Assembly (NCBI GenBank): GCA_001897425.1
Contig: MKSW01000033.1
Coordinates: forward strand, 416,717-480,716
Direction of reading: 5' to 3'
Length of the DNA stretch: 64,000 bases
DNA from: Actinobacteria bacterium 69-20
GTDB lineage: Bacteria > Actinomycetota > Actinomycetes > Mycobacteriales > Nakamurellaceae
The notes below the pieces were generated by a model. It worked only from the letters and a program-made list of their open reading frames with translations. It was not told where the DNA came from and did no database searches. Position 1 is the first letter of the stretch. The number at the start of each line of letters is the position of its first letter. The translations under genes were made by a program, and so were the position numbers. This document shows positions 26,703-35,112 of this stretch, piece by piece.

Positions 26703-26727
26703 GGAGCAGCATCACCGCCGCCGCACC

Positions 26728-27177
26728 TTACGCCGGCACGACCTTCAGGGTCAGCTTCGCCACCACGTCCGGATGCAACACCACGGACACCGCATGCTTG
26801 CCGGTCGCCCGGATGTGGCCCTCGGTGGCGATCGCCCGCTTGTCCAGCACCGGCCCGCCGGCAGCCTTCACCGCGGCGGCGATCTCGACGGCCGTCACCG
26901 AACCGAACAGCTTCTTGCCGTCCGCCGTAGTGCGGGCCGCGATCTCGAGCTCCAGCGACTCGAGCGCCGCACGCACCTCGCGCGCGTGCTCTGTGCCACG
27001 GATCTCCCGCGCGGACTGGGCGCGCCGGATCGTCGCGATCTGCTTCTCCGCGCCGCGGGTGGCGACGATCGCCTTGCCCTGCGGCACCAGGTAGTTGCGG
27101 CCGAAACCGTCTCGTACCTCGACGATCTCGCCCGGTGCGCCGAGACCCGGCACGTCTTGCGTCAGGATCAACTTCAT
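26728..27177 (-). CDS. rplI: 50S ribosomal protein L9
   Basis: 149 residues. The N-terminal domain MKLILTQDVPGLGAPGEIVEVRDGFGRNYLVPQGKA is the L9 signature, followed by the long connecting helix and the C-terminal rRNA-binding domain ending VAKLTLKVVPA. L9 binds 23S rRNA near the L1 stalk. It is the last gene of the rpsF-ssb-rpsR-rplI series, 31 bases after rpsR. Confidence 0.98.
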   Translation of the reverse strand: MKLILTQDVPGLGAPGEIVEVRDGFGRNYLVPQGKAIVATRGAEKQIATIRRAQSAREIRGTEHAREVRAALESLELEIAARTTADGKKLFGSVTAVEIAAAVKAAGGPVLDKRAIATEGHIRATGKHAVSVVLHPDVVAKLTLKVVPA

Positions 27178-27208
27178 AGCGTCATGTCCTCCTTCTCGGG
27201 CGGCCGGC

Positions 27209-27445
27209 TCAGCGGGCCGTCGAGGTGTAGGGCAGCAGCGCCACCTCGCGGGCGTTCTTCACGGCGGTGGCGATATCGCGCTGGTGCTGCGTGCAGTTGC
27301 CGGTCACGCGGCGCGCGCGGATCTTGCCGCGGTCCGAGATGAACCGACGCAGCAGGTTCGTGTCCTTGTAGTCGATGACCTCGGCGTTCTCCTTGCAGAA
27401 CGCGCAGGCCTTCTTCTTGATCTTGCGGGGTGGTGGTTTGGGCAT
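27209..27445 (-). CDS. rpsR: 30S ribosomal protein S18
   Basis: 78 residues with the S18 core [48 protein letters not shown]. It carries Cys residues in [10 protein letters not shown] and GNCTQHQ, the pattern of the zinc-binding (C+) S18 form, i.e. the copy used under zinc-replete conditions in mycobacteria. It lies between ssb and rplI. Confidence 0.98.
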   Translation of the reverse strand: MPKPPPRKIKKKACAFCKENAEVIDYKDTNLLRRFISDRGKIRARRVTGNCTQHQRDIATAVKNAREVALLPYTSTAR

Positions 27446-27492
27446 CGGTGTCTCCAGAATCTATTGATCGACGCGCGCGGCGCCGTGAACTA

Positions 27493-27514
27493 TCGGGTAT
27501 GACGCTGTTCGCGG
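27493..27514. repeat. Copy of the dispersed GTATGACG repeat
   Basis: tcgggtatgacgctgttcgc lies between rpsR and ssb, inside what is normally a tight operon, so it would be transcribed. It is followed by a GGCGGCTTCGCCGCC hairpin (27514-27528). Confidence 0.5.
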
Positions 27515-27539
27515 CGGCTTCGCCGCCGGTGAGCGCCGA

Positions 27540-28031
27540 TCAGAACGGGGGCTCGTCGGCGTAGCCTTCGCCGGCAGGCGGCGCGCTACTCCACGGGTCG
27601 TCCGCGGGGGCGGCACCGCCGCCCCCGGACCGGCCGGAGCCGAACCCGCCGGCGCCGCCTTCCTGCCGTGCCACCTTGTTGACCTTCGCCGTGGCGTACC
27701 GCAGCGAGGGGCCGATCTCGTCGACCTCCAGCTCGACCACGGTGCGCTTCTCGCCCTCGCGGGTTTCGAACGACCGTTGCTTGAGCCGGCCGGTCACGAT
27801 CACCCGGGAGCCGCGGGTCAGCGACTCGGCCACGTTCTCCGCGGCCTGCCGCCAGATCGAGCAGCGCAGGAACAGCGCTTCGCCGTCCTTCCACTCCCCG
27901 GAGGCCCGGTCGAAGGTGCGCGGCGTGGAGGCGACGGTGAAGTTCGCGACCGCGACGCCGGACGAGGTGAAGCGGAGTTCAGGATCGGCCGTGAGGTTTC
28001 CGATGACGGTGATGAGCGTTTCGCCGGCCAT
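27540..28031 (-). CDS. ssb: Single-stranded DNA-binding protein
   Basis: 163 residues. The OB fold is recognisable from [36 protein letters not shown] through [19 protein letters not shown] Gly-rich linker follows and the protein ends in DEPPF, the acidic tail that recruits replication and repair partners. Start ATG 28031 is chosen because the residues upstream in the frame (to 28214) overlap rpsF and are not SSB-like. It is eight bases from the rpsF stop. Confidence 0.98.
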   Translation of the reverse strand: MAGETLITVIGNLTADPELRFTSSGVAVANFTVASTPRTFDRASGEWKDGEALFLRCSIWRQAAENVAESLTRGSRVIVTGRLKQRSFETREGEKRTVVELEVDEIGPSLRYATAKVNKVARQEGGAGGFGSGRSGGGGAAPADDPWSSAPPAGEGYADEPPF

Positions 28032-28039
28032 GCCGATCC

Positions 28040-28357
28040 CTACTTCGCGCTCTTGGCGTTGGGCCGGGTGATCTTGGTGCGCAGCACCGACTCGTTCAGG
28101 TTGAGCTGACGGTCGAGTTCCGCGACGACCTCCGCGGGGCACTGCACGTTGATCACGGCGTAGATGCCCTCGGAATTCTTCTGGATCTCGAATGCGAGGC
28201 GGCGCTTGCCCCACACGTCGACGTTCTCGACGCTACCGCCGCCCTGGCGGACCACGTTCAGGAACTGGTCGATCGACGGGACGACGGTGCGCTCGTCGAG
28301 GGTGGGGTCGAGGATGAGCAGGAGCTCGTAGTGACGTGGAGCGGTAGATACGCTCAC
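28040..28357 (-). CDS. rpsF: 30S ribosomal protein S6
   Basis: 105 residues with the S6 pattern [35 protein letters not shown] and a C-terminal [13 protein letters not shown]6 pairs with S18 on the platform of the small subunit. I prefer GTG 28357 to GTG 28363, since the latter falls inside the AGGAGG ribosome-binding site. It is the first gene of the rpsF-ssb-rpsR-rplI unit; the 123 bases before it hold its promoter and mark the left border of the catabolic region. Confidence 0.97.
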   Translation of the reverse strand: MSVSTAPRHYELLLILDPTLDERTVVPSIDQFLNVVRQGGGSVENVDVWGKRRLAFEIQKNSEGIYAVINVQCPAEVVAELDRQLNLNESVLRTKITRPNAKSAK

Positions 28358-28480
28358 GCGCACCTCCTATGGACTAGCTCGGCCGTGGTCGTTCCACAGC
28401 AGGAGGATGTCGCGCGGCTCGCGAGCACATCTGAGTGCGTGCGGGCCGTGACGCGCGACCGTCCGAGTCTACCAGCGGTT

Positions 28481-28801
28481 TCACGGCTCGCCCGCACCAC
28501 ATTGCCGCTGGATGACCATGCCGTCCTTCGCCCACGTCACGCAGGTACGGGTGTTCGGCACGTCATCGACGATCGCCAGGCAGTCGAAACACGCTCCCAT
28601 TCCGCAGAAGACCCCGCGGGCGGCTCCACCGATGGTGCTGCGGAGCTCGAGATCATCGTCGGCCATCATCACTGCTGCGACGCTCTCACCGACGTACGCG
28701 TCCTGCTCCCGGCCGTCGACGGTCACCCGTATGCGCGGGCCGCGTTGCAAGCCGGCAAGCTCGGTCAGACGCCCGGGGGTGCGCCTAGACCGCGCCTTCA
28801 C
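28481..28801 (-). CDS. Small 2Fe-2S subunit of an amine/amino-acid dehydrogenase
   Basis: 106 residues of the plant-ferredoxin-like Fer2 type found as HcnA/SoxD-like subunits. Cluster ligands are C66, C71, C74 (CGMGACFDC) and C87. GTG 28801 overlaps the stop of the DapA-family gene (GTGTGA), so it is translationally coupled as the last gene of the operon. Related heterotrimers include hydrogen cyanide synthase HcnABC and the D-hydroxyproline dehydrogenase of Pseudomonas and Sinorhizobium. Together with the two FAD genes upstream, all three subunit types are present in one operon. Confidence 0.88.
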   Translation of the reverse strand: MKARSRRTPGRLTELAGLQRGPRIRVTVDGREQDAYVGESVAAVMMADDDLELRSTIGGAARGVFCGMGACFDCLAIVDDVPNTRTCVTWAKDGMVIQRQCGAGEP

Positions 28802-29757
28802 ACCGAGCCCCCACCGGCTGGTGCGCCGTCCGCGGTCAGCAAACCGTGTTCCACCAGGATCCGGCGCATGGCCTGCAACGACTCCGGATCGGTGATCGGC
28901 AACCGCGGGCGGCGGACGTGGCCCGCCGGCTGCCCGAGCATCCGCATCAACTCCTTGAGCTGGCTCTGGTAGGCGCCGTACACACCGGCCCACCCTCCCG
29001 GTAGCCACAGCAGCGGAAACAGCTCATCGGACCGCGCCGCGTACCGGTGCATGGCGTCGAAATCACCGGCCCAGTAGTCCTCCCAGAACTGCGGGTCGGC
29101 GTGCCCGAAGAGCGACCCGCCGCCGATGAACCCGTCGCCGCCGTCGGTTCGCAGGAATTCGACGCCACGCTCGCTCATGTACGGGCCGAAGACGCGGATG
29201 CGGTCGCGCACCCGCTGGGACGTTTCGAAGAACTGGTCGGTGTTGGGCGTCGAGTTCTTGATCGCGACGATCTTGTCGATGCCGGCGAGCTTGTCGGCGA
29301 GGTCCGCGTCGATATCGACGCCGGCGCCGTGCGGCCAGTTGTAGATCGCCAACGGACCATCGATGCCGGCGGAGATGTCCTCGTAGTAGGCGATGATCTC
29401 GTTGGGGAAGAGTTTGGCGTACGGCGGCGGTGAGGCGAGAACGCCGTCAGCACCGGCGCCGAGCGCATGCCGCGCGAGGTCGACAACCTGGTCGGCGCGG
29501 TAGTCGGTGCATCCGACGAGCACCGTCATCCGCCCAGCCGCGGCACCGATGGCGGTCTCGGCAACAGCTTTGCGCTCGTCACGGTCCTGCACGAACCACT
29601 CGCCGCAGGTGCCGTTGATCACCACGCCGTGCAGTCCGGCCGCGGCGTAATACTCGATGAGGTCTTTGAGCGTATCGAGATCGAGCGTGCCGTCCTGTGT
29701 GAACGGGGTGACGACCGCTGCGAAATAGCCTTGCCACGAAACGTCGTTGCGATCCAT
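28798..29757 (-). CDS. DapA-family lyase/deaminase (hydroxyproline-type candidate)
   Basis: A 319-residue member of the dihydrodipicolinate synthase/N-acetylneuraminate lyase family. The GTxGE motif is GTCGE at 49-53, the catalytic Tyr is Y139 (IYNWPHG), and the Schiff-base Lys is K167 (IVAIKNST). Family members act on pyruvate, aldehydes or cyclic imines; one branch is the 1-pyrroline-4-hydroxy-2-carboxylate deaminase of hydroxyproline breakdown. That assignment fits the flanking D-amino-acid-type dehydrogenase genes but is inferred. ATG 29757; upstream frame to 30303 overlaps the FAD gene. A paralogue sits at 43505-44434. Confidence 0.85.
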   Translation of the reverse strand: MDRNDVSWQGYFAAVVTPFTQDGTLDLDTLKDLIEYYAAAGLHGVVINGTCGEWFVQDRDERKAVAETAIGAAAGRMTVLVGCTDYRADQVVDLARHALGAGADGVLASPPPYAKLFPNEIIAYYEDISAGIDGPLAIYNWPHGAGVDIDADLADKLAGIDKIVAIKNSTPNTDQFFETSQRVRDRIRVFGPYMSERGVEFLRTDGGDGFIGGGSLFGHADPQFWEDYWAGDFDAMHRYAARSDELFPLLWLPGGWAGVYGAYQSQLKELMRMLGQPAGHVRRPRLPITDPESLQAMRRILVEHGLLTADGAPAGGGSV

Positions 29758-29804
29758 TGTCCTTCTCACTCCTACGTGCGAATCCGGTTGTGTTAGTGCC
29801 TGCG

Positions 29805-30989
29805 CTAATGCGATACCCGATCCAGGGAATACCGCTGAGGGAAACCCGAGGCCGTCGCCGGATCGAGCATTCGCTCGGCGAGCTGGCGAGCAAGAAGCGG
29901 GCTGAACGTGAATCCGGTGGATGCGACACACGCGAAGAAACCGGGGACCTGCTCCGATTCCCCGACGATCGGCGAGAAGTCGTCGGTGAAGACGATCACG
30001 CCGGACCATGTCCGCACGATCCGCACATCGGCCAGCGTCGGAACAACGTCCAGTGCCACCGCGAGGTTGCCGGCGGCGCTGCTCCACAGCGTCGGGTACC
30101 TGCGGTGGGTAGAAGTGCCTGTTGGCCAACCGCCGCCGATGATGAACGTGCCGACCTCGGTCTGTTTGAGGGTGAGCCGGCGCCCAATGTGCTGGATCAT
30201 GGGCTCGAACATGCGGGGGCGCCGTTCGCTGACGTTGACGTGCAGTCCCTCGCTGCGAACCGGAAAACGCAGGCCGACCATGTCGGCGAGCCGACCGGAC
30301 CACGCGCCGGCACAGTTGACGACCCGATGCGCCCGCAGGTCACCGCCGCTCGTCCGAATGACGAAGCGCCCGCCGGCGGAATCAGGTTGCCGATCAATTC
30401 CGGTGACTTCCACCCCCGTCGCGATGGTTGCCCCGGCTTCCTGCGCGCGCTTTGCATAGAGGGGGGCGACGACGAGCGGATTCGCGTGCCCTTCGGCCGG
30501 GCAATAGGTCGCCCCGAGCAGGTTGCCGGCCAGATAGGGGGCGCGGCTGCGCAGGGCTGCACCGGTGACCACTTCGGTCTCGATGCCGGCCTGCTCCTCC
30601 AGCTCATGTTTTTCGTACAGGGTACGAAGCTGGTCCTCGGTCTCCGCCACCATCCACCCTCCGGTGCGGTGGACACCGAGATCGCCGTCGAGCTCGCCGG
30701 AAAGCTTGTCCCACAACCTGTCCGCTTCCAAACTGAGCCTCGCGTCGGCCAGCAGCCTGTCGTGGTCGGCCGCGGTGCCCTTGCCGGAGAGTTGATGGAT
30801 CGCCAGTTGCAGGTGGAAGCTGCCGGCGTTGGTGCCCGACGCTTCACGGTTGATCGAACCGCGCTCGAGGAGCAGCACGTCGGTTCCGGCCATCGCCAGG
30901 TGGTAGGCCAGCGCGCATCCGGCGATGCCACCGCCCACGATCACGACATCGGCTTCGCTCCGTGGGAGTGTTGCGTCATAACCGGTCAT
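29805..30989 (-). CDS. FAD-dependent D-amino-acid-type oxidoreductase (HcnC/DadA-like)
   Basis: A 394-residue DAAO-family flavoprotein. The dinucleotide fold is VVIVGGGIAGCALAYHLA at about 15-32, with SGTNAGSFHLQL after it, a motif shared with glycine and D-amino-acid oxidases. The C-terminal FAD segment is FSPIVGESEQVPGFFACVASTGFTFSPLLARQLAE. It probably oxidises an alpha-amino acid or imino acid and passes electrons to the BFD/FAD subunit. ATG 30989 overlaps the preceding stop by ATGA. A paralogue lies at 44500-45666. Confidence 0.88.
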   Translation of the reverse strand: MTGYDATLPRSEADVVIVGGGIAGCALAYHLAMAGTDVLLLERGSINREASGTNAGSFHLQLAIHQLSGKGTAADHDRLLADARLSLEADRLWDKLSGELDGDLGVHRTGGWMVAETEDQLRTLYEKHELEEQAGIETEVVTGAALRSRAPYLAGNLLGATYCPAEGHANPLVVAPLYAKRAQEAGATIATGVEVTGIDRQPDSAGGRFVIRTSGGDLRAHRVVNCAGAWSGRLADMVGLRFPVRSEGLHVNVSERRPRMFEPMIQHIGRRLTLKQTEVGTFIIGGGWPTGTSTHRRYPTLWSSAAGNLAVALDVVPTLADVRIVRTWSGVIVFTDDFSPIVGESEQVPGFFACVASTGFTFSPLLARQLAERMLDPATASGFPQRYSLDRVSH

Positions 30990-32449
30990 GGATTCCCCGA
31001 CGGCGCGGTGAAAAGACCCGGATCGGTGACCGCGCGATCGGCGATCGCGGCGATGGGCACGGGGCGTACCGGCATCCGTGGCGTGGACGGGGCAATGGTT
31101 GCGAGGGCGATGTCGTGTTCCCGGCCGATCATCGCTGAGATGTGCCGGGAGCAATAGCGACCCTGGCATGGGCCCATGCCGGCCCGGGTGAGCGCCTTGA
31201 CCACGCTGATGTCGTCGGTGGTCGCGATGACGTGGGCGAGATCGCCGGCAGTGACCTCCTCGCAGCGACAGACGACCGTCGATTCATCCGCGAGGCCGTA
31301 GATGCCACGGCCGACGTGATACATGCGCGCGGTTGCCCTGGCCAGGGCACGGCGACGACGGATTCTGCGCAGGGCGGGTGCCGCTGCTGCCACGGCCTTC
31401 TCCTCGGGCAGGCTTCCCTCGTCCATGACGGCGGCGAGGCCCGCGACGACGCCTTCGTCGATGGCGACCTTGGACCCCTCGACACCGGTGCCGTCGCCCG
31501 CCGCGTAGATGCGCGCCGCCGTGGTGCGGCACCACCGATCTCGGCGAACGGTGGGTCCGCCGAGGGCTTCGTCGTCGTCGAAGCCGGCGCCGATGAGGCG
31601 CAACAGCTCCAGGGAGGGGGCGAATCCGTAGCCGATGCACAAGAGGTCGGCCGCCACCGTCTCCTCCGTGCCGGCAATCGGTCGCCAGTCGGCGTCGACC
31701 GCCGCGTGGACGACCCGTTCCACACGGCGGTCGCCCTCGGCGCGGACGATGATTCGCCTGTAGCGCAGTGGCACTCGGTGACGCAGCAGGCCGGCACGGT
31801 ACCGAGCGGCATCGATCAACAGGTCCAGGTTGCCCGCAGCGGCGCCGGCCAGCCTGGCGACGTCGGCCGCATTCGGCGCCGGTCCCGCTTCGAGTGCGAC
31901 GACGATATCGGCACCGAACTCGGCGAGCTGCGCGGGAAACGCGAGGGCGACCGGACCGGATCCGGCGAAAACCATTCGACGCCCGGGCATGAACCGCTGC
32001 GTCTTGACCAGGCTCTGCAGGCCGCCGGCGGTGATCACGCCCGGCAGCGTCCACCCCGGGAAGACGATGGGTCGATCATGCGCGCCGGGGCACAGGATGA
32101 CGCGAGATGCGAAGACCGTGCGGGTGTGGGCGTCGTCAGTGGCCAGGACGGCATTCCAACCGTCCCGCTGCTCTTCGACATCGATGACGGCCGTGCGCAT
32201 GGCCGTCATCACGGCGCTGCCTTCGGCGCGTTGCACCATTCGGTGCCCGTAGCGCCACTGCGCGCCGAGCGGTCTGCCGTCGGTGACGGCGAACCCCAGA
32301 CCCGGCTGTTTGAAGACCTGCCCGCCGAGGGTGGGGCGCTCGTCGACGAGGAGGGTACGCAGTCCCGCGTCGGCGGCCGTCATGGCCGCGGACATTCCCG
32401 CAGGCCCACCGCCGACGACGAGGACTGCGTACCGCTCTCCGTCATGCAT
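30986..32449 (-). CDS. FAD/NAD(P)-binding subunit with C-terminal BFD 2Fe-2S domain (HcnB-like)
   Basis: 487 residues. The N-terminal FAD site is VVGGGPAGMSAAMTAADAG at about 11-29; a second Rossmann site (GRRMVFAGSGPVALAFPAQLAEFG) lies near 155-178, and the BFD-like iron-sulfur domain near the C-terminus has VVCRCEEVTAGDL and GMGPCQGRYC. This is the architecture of HcnB, the octopine/nopaline oxidase subunit and the hydroxyproline dehydrogenase alpha subunit. It is coupled by ATGA to the DAAO-type gene and starts three bases after the binding-protein stop. In block B the equivalent protein is fused to the 2Fe-2S subunit. Confidence 0.9.
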   Translation of the reverse strand: MHDGERYAVLVVGGGPAGMSAAMTAADAGLRTLLVDERPTLGGQVFKQPGLGFAVTDGRPLGAQWRYGHRMVQRAEGSAVMTAMRTAVIDVEEQRDGWNAVLATDDAHTRTVFASRVILCPGAHDRPIVFPGWTLPGVITAGGLQSLVKTQRFMPGRRMVFAGSGPVALAFPAQLAEFGADIVVALEAGPAPNAADVARLAGAAAGNLDLLIDAARYRAGLLRHRVPLRYRRIIVRAEGDRRVERVVHAAVDADWRPIAGTEETVAADLLCIGYGFAPSLELLRLIGAGFDDDEALGGPTVRRDRWCRTTAARIYAAGDGTGVEGSKVAIDEGVVAGLAAVMDEGSLPEEKAVAAAAPALRRIRRRRALARATARMYHVGRGIYGLADESTVVCRCEEVTAGDLAHVIATTDDISVVKALTRAGMGPCQGRYCSRHISAMIGREHDIALATIAPSTPRMPVRPVPIAAIADRAVTDPGLFTAPSGNP

Positions 32450-32452
32450 CGA

Positions 32453-33424
32453 TCAGCATCCTCCCGGCATCGGCGGGAAGTCCTTCACGCCCTGGTTCTT
32501 CTCGTACAGTTTGGCGAGGGTCCCGTCCGACTGCGCGGTGCACAGGAAGGTGTTGAGCGCGTCCACCAGCCCGGTGTTGCCCTTCTGCACGGCCCACGCG
32601 CCATAGTTGACGTCCAGCGGCTTGTCGAGTGCGGCGGCCTTGAGCGCGTTGCCATTGGCCTGGTTGAACTGGGCGAGGATGTAATCCTCGACCACCGAGC
32701 CCTGCGCCCGCCCGGAGGCAACTTCGAGTAGCGCCGCGTTCTGGTCCGGGAAGGTGGCGACCTTCGCCTTCGAGAAGGTCTTTTGTGCCAGCGCCTCGGC
32801 GGACGATCCCTGCAGCGCCGTGATGGTGACACCGGCCTTGTTCCAGCTGTCCAGGGTTGGCGTGGTGGTGTCGTCGGACTTCACGGCCAGCACCTGCACA
32901 TAGGGCACGTAGGGCCGGCTGAAATCGACGACCTTCTGTCGCTCCGGTGTGGCGTTGAGGCCGACCGAGACCATATCGAACTTCTTGCTCTGCAGACCCG
33001 GAATCAGGCCGTTGAAGTCCAGGTTCTGAATGTCGAGCGTGACGTTGAGGGATTTCGCGAGAGCATTAAGCAGATCAACGTCATATCCGGCCGGTTTGCC
33101 GGCATCGTCGAGATACATTTCCGGCTTGAATTGCAGGTTCATGCCGACGACGAGTTTGCCAGGCGTCATCAGTCCCAGGTTCGCCGGCGGGGATGCGTTA
33201 CTTTCCCCCGTCGTCGACGATTCGGTCGACCCCCCCGCCGAGCTCGTGCTCTCGGACTGGCTTGTCTGCGAAGAGGTTTCGCTGGAGGAGCTGGCGCCGC
33301 TGGAGGTGGAGGTGTTGCCGGTTCCGCTGCTGCCGCATGCGGACAGCACGAGGGCACCGGCGGCCAGCAGCGCGGCGGCGAACGTGAGGCGCCCGCGGGA
33401 GCGGACGGTATTCACGATCTTCAT
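32453..33424 (-). CDS. Polar amino-acid ABC transporter, substrate-binding lipoprotein
   Basis: 323 residues. A lipoprotein signal with lipobox LVLSAC puts the lipid anchor on C30, followed by a Ser/Thr-rich linker to about residue 80 and a family 3 solute-binding domain (LVVGMNLQFKPEMYLDDAGKPAGYDVDLLNALAKSL). This family binds amino acids and opines outside the membrane. AGGAGA precedes ATG 33424. It is the binding protein for the permease and ATPase immediately upstream; the ligand is probably the compound oxidised by the downstream dehydrogenase. Confidence 0.92.
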   Translation of the reverse strand: MKIVNTVRSRGRLTFAAALLAAGALVLSACGSSGTGNTSTSSGASSSSETSSQTSQSESTSSAGGSTESSTTGESNASPPANLGLMTPGKLVVGMNLQFKPEMYLDDAGKPAGYDVDLLNALAKSLNVTLDIQNLDFNGLIPGLQSKKFDMVSVGLNATPERQKVVDFSRPYVPYVQVLAVKSDDTTTPTLDSWNKAGVTITALQGSSAEALAQKTFSKAKVATFPDQNAALLEVASGRAQGSVVEDYILAQFNQANGNALKAAALDKPLDVNYGAWAVQKGNTGLVDALNTFLCTAQSDGTLAKLYEKNQGVKDFPPMPGGC

Positions 33425-33561
33425 GGTGTGTTCTCCTTGGGTTGGTGAAGAATAGGTCTTCGACGATCGGGCATCCCCGAAATCGCCGCTATGACGGAGC
33501 GCGGACGCTCACGCGGTCAGCGAAAGGCAACCGCGCAGCCCGGCTCCGCGATATACGAGTG

Positions 33562-34302
33562 TCAACCTCCCATCTCCTCAACAAGCTCAGAGATCTTTCG
33601 ACGTTGGCGACGGCGTACGGCTGCGAGCAGTCGACCGTGTGGTGGGCGGGTGTACGCGCTCTCGATGAAGCGGAAAATCATGTCGATAACGAAGGCGGCA
33701 AGGACGTAGATAAGGGCCGCAGCGGTATAGAACACGAATGGCTGGAACGTCGTCGACACCAGATTCTGCGTCACCCGCACCACTTCGAGCAGGCCGATGA
33801 TGGTGAACGTCGAGGTGTCTTTGAGCATTCCGATGTACATACTGCCGATGTTCGGCAGCGCGACCTTCACGGCTTGCGGGAGGATGACGGAGAAAAAGAT
33901 TCGGCTTCCGCGCAGACCGAGGGCCTGGCCCGCCTCACGATGCCCGGGCGGCACGGCCCCGAGTGCGGATCGGAAGATCTCCGCCAGGAACGCGCTGTAA
34001 AGCAGTGACAAGGCGATGACGCCGGCCTGGAAGACGCTGAAGTTGATGCCGAGCAGAAATGCCAAGCCGAAGTAGACCCAGACGACGCTGACGAGCGCAG
34101 GCACTCCCCGGAAGACGTTGATATACGCCGTGGCGATCCAGGAAATGGGCGGGCGGGAGAGCCGCAGCACCGCGAGAAGCAGGCCGATCACCGCGGAGAT
34201 GACGAGCGCGACCACGGAGACCTGCACCGCGACCCACAGGCCACCGAGGAGTACCCCCCGGTAGTCCCAGATGAGCGACCAGTCGTAGTCGAATATTTTC
34301 AT
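33562..34302 (-). CDS. Polar amino-acid ABC transporter permease
   Basis: 246 residues with about five membrane helices and the HisM/GlnP-type coupling loop GHREAGQALGLRGSRIFFSVILPQA near 145-169. It forms the membrane channel for amino-acid import. The start overlaps the ATPase stop by ATGA. A gap of 137 bases separates it from the binding-protein gene, longer than other spacings in the operon, so a processing site or extra promoter is possible. Confidence 0.92.
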   Translation of the reverse strand: MKIFDYDWSLIWDYRGVLLGGLWVAVQVSVVALVISAVIGLLLAVLRLSRPPISWIATAYINVFRGVPALVSVVWVYFGLAFLLGINFSVFQAGVIALSLLYSAFLAEIFRSALGAVPPGHREAGQALGLRGSRIFFSVILPQAVKVALPNIGSMYIGMLKDTSTFTIIGLLEVVRVTQNLVSTTFQPFVFYTAAALIYVLAAFVIDMIFRFIESAYTRPPHGRLLAAVRRRQRRKISELVEEMGG

Positions 34303-35099
34303 CGGCGTACCGCCCTGATGAATTCCTTCGCCCTAGCGGACGTCGGGTTGTCGAAGAATCCGCGCGCACCGGTCTCGACGATGGCGCCGTCTTCCATGAA
34401 GACGTTGAGGTCACCGACATCGCGCGCGAAGCCCATCTCGTGGGTGACGACCACCATGGTCATGCCGCTCTCGGCGACTTGGCGCATGGTGCGCAGGACT
34501 TCGCCCACGAGTTCCGGATCGAGTGCCGACGTGGGCTCGTCGAAGAGCATGACGCTGGGGTCGAGCGCCAACGCCCGGGCGATCGCGACGCGCTGCTGCT
34601 GGCCCCCCGAGAGTTCCGCCGGATAGTAGGCGGCTCGCTGGAGTAGCCCGACGCTGCGAAGCGATTCCGCCGCTTTCACGCGAGCTTCGGAAGCTTTCAT
34701 GTTCCGAACCGAGCGCAGCGACAGCGCCACATTGCCGAGCGCGGTCAGGTGCGGAAACAAGTTGAATTGCTGGAAGACCATGCCGACAGTGCGGCGCAGT
34801 GCCAGCGGCGAGCCGCGACGTTGCGGGGGTTCACCCGGCAGGCCGGGGCCGTATTCGACACCGTTGACGCGCAGCGATCCGGCAGTGGGCTTTTCCAAAA
34901 GGTTGATGGAACGCAGCAGGGTCGATTTACCGGAGCCGGAGGGACCGACGATGACGACATGTTCCCCGGCGCAGATGTCCAGATCGATTCCGCACAAGAC
35001 TTCCTGGGTCCCGAAGGACTTCCGCAGCCCGCGAATTCTGATCAGCACAGCGCGATCGGTATCTGCCACGGCGTGCGTGCCCACCGCGGCGGCGCTCAT
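34299..35099 (-). CDS. Polar amino-acid ABC transporter ATPase
   Basis: 266 residues. Walker [10 protein letters not shown], signature [16 protein letters not shown] and Walker [15 protein letters not shown] are intact, as in GlnQ/HisP. It powers import with the neighbouring permease. ATG 35099 is preferred over the frame start at 35186, whose extra residues overlap the VOC gene and are not protein-like. An insertion near GPGLPGEPPQRRGSPLALRR is slightly longer than usual. Confidence 0.92.
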   Translation of the reverse strand: MSAAAVGTHAVADTDRAVLIRIRGLRKSFGTQEVLCGIDLDICAGEHVVIVGPSGSGKSTLLRSINLLEKPTAGSLRVNGVEYGPGLPGEPPQRRGSPLALRRTVGMVFQQFNLFPHLTALGNVALSLRSVRNMKASEARVKAAESLRSVGLLQRAAYYPAELSGGQQQRVAIARALALDPSVMLFDEPTSALDPELVGEVLRTMRQVAESGMTMVVVTHEMGFARDVGDLNVFMEDGAIVETGARGFFDNPTSARAKEFIRAVRR

Positions 35100-35112
35100 C
35101 GCGACCCCCCGG

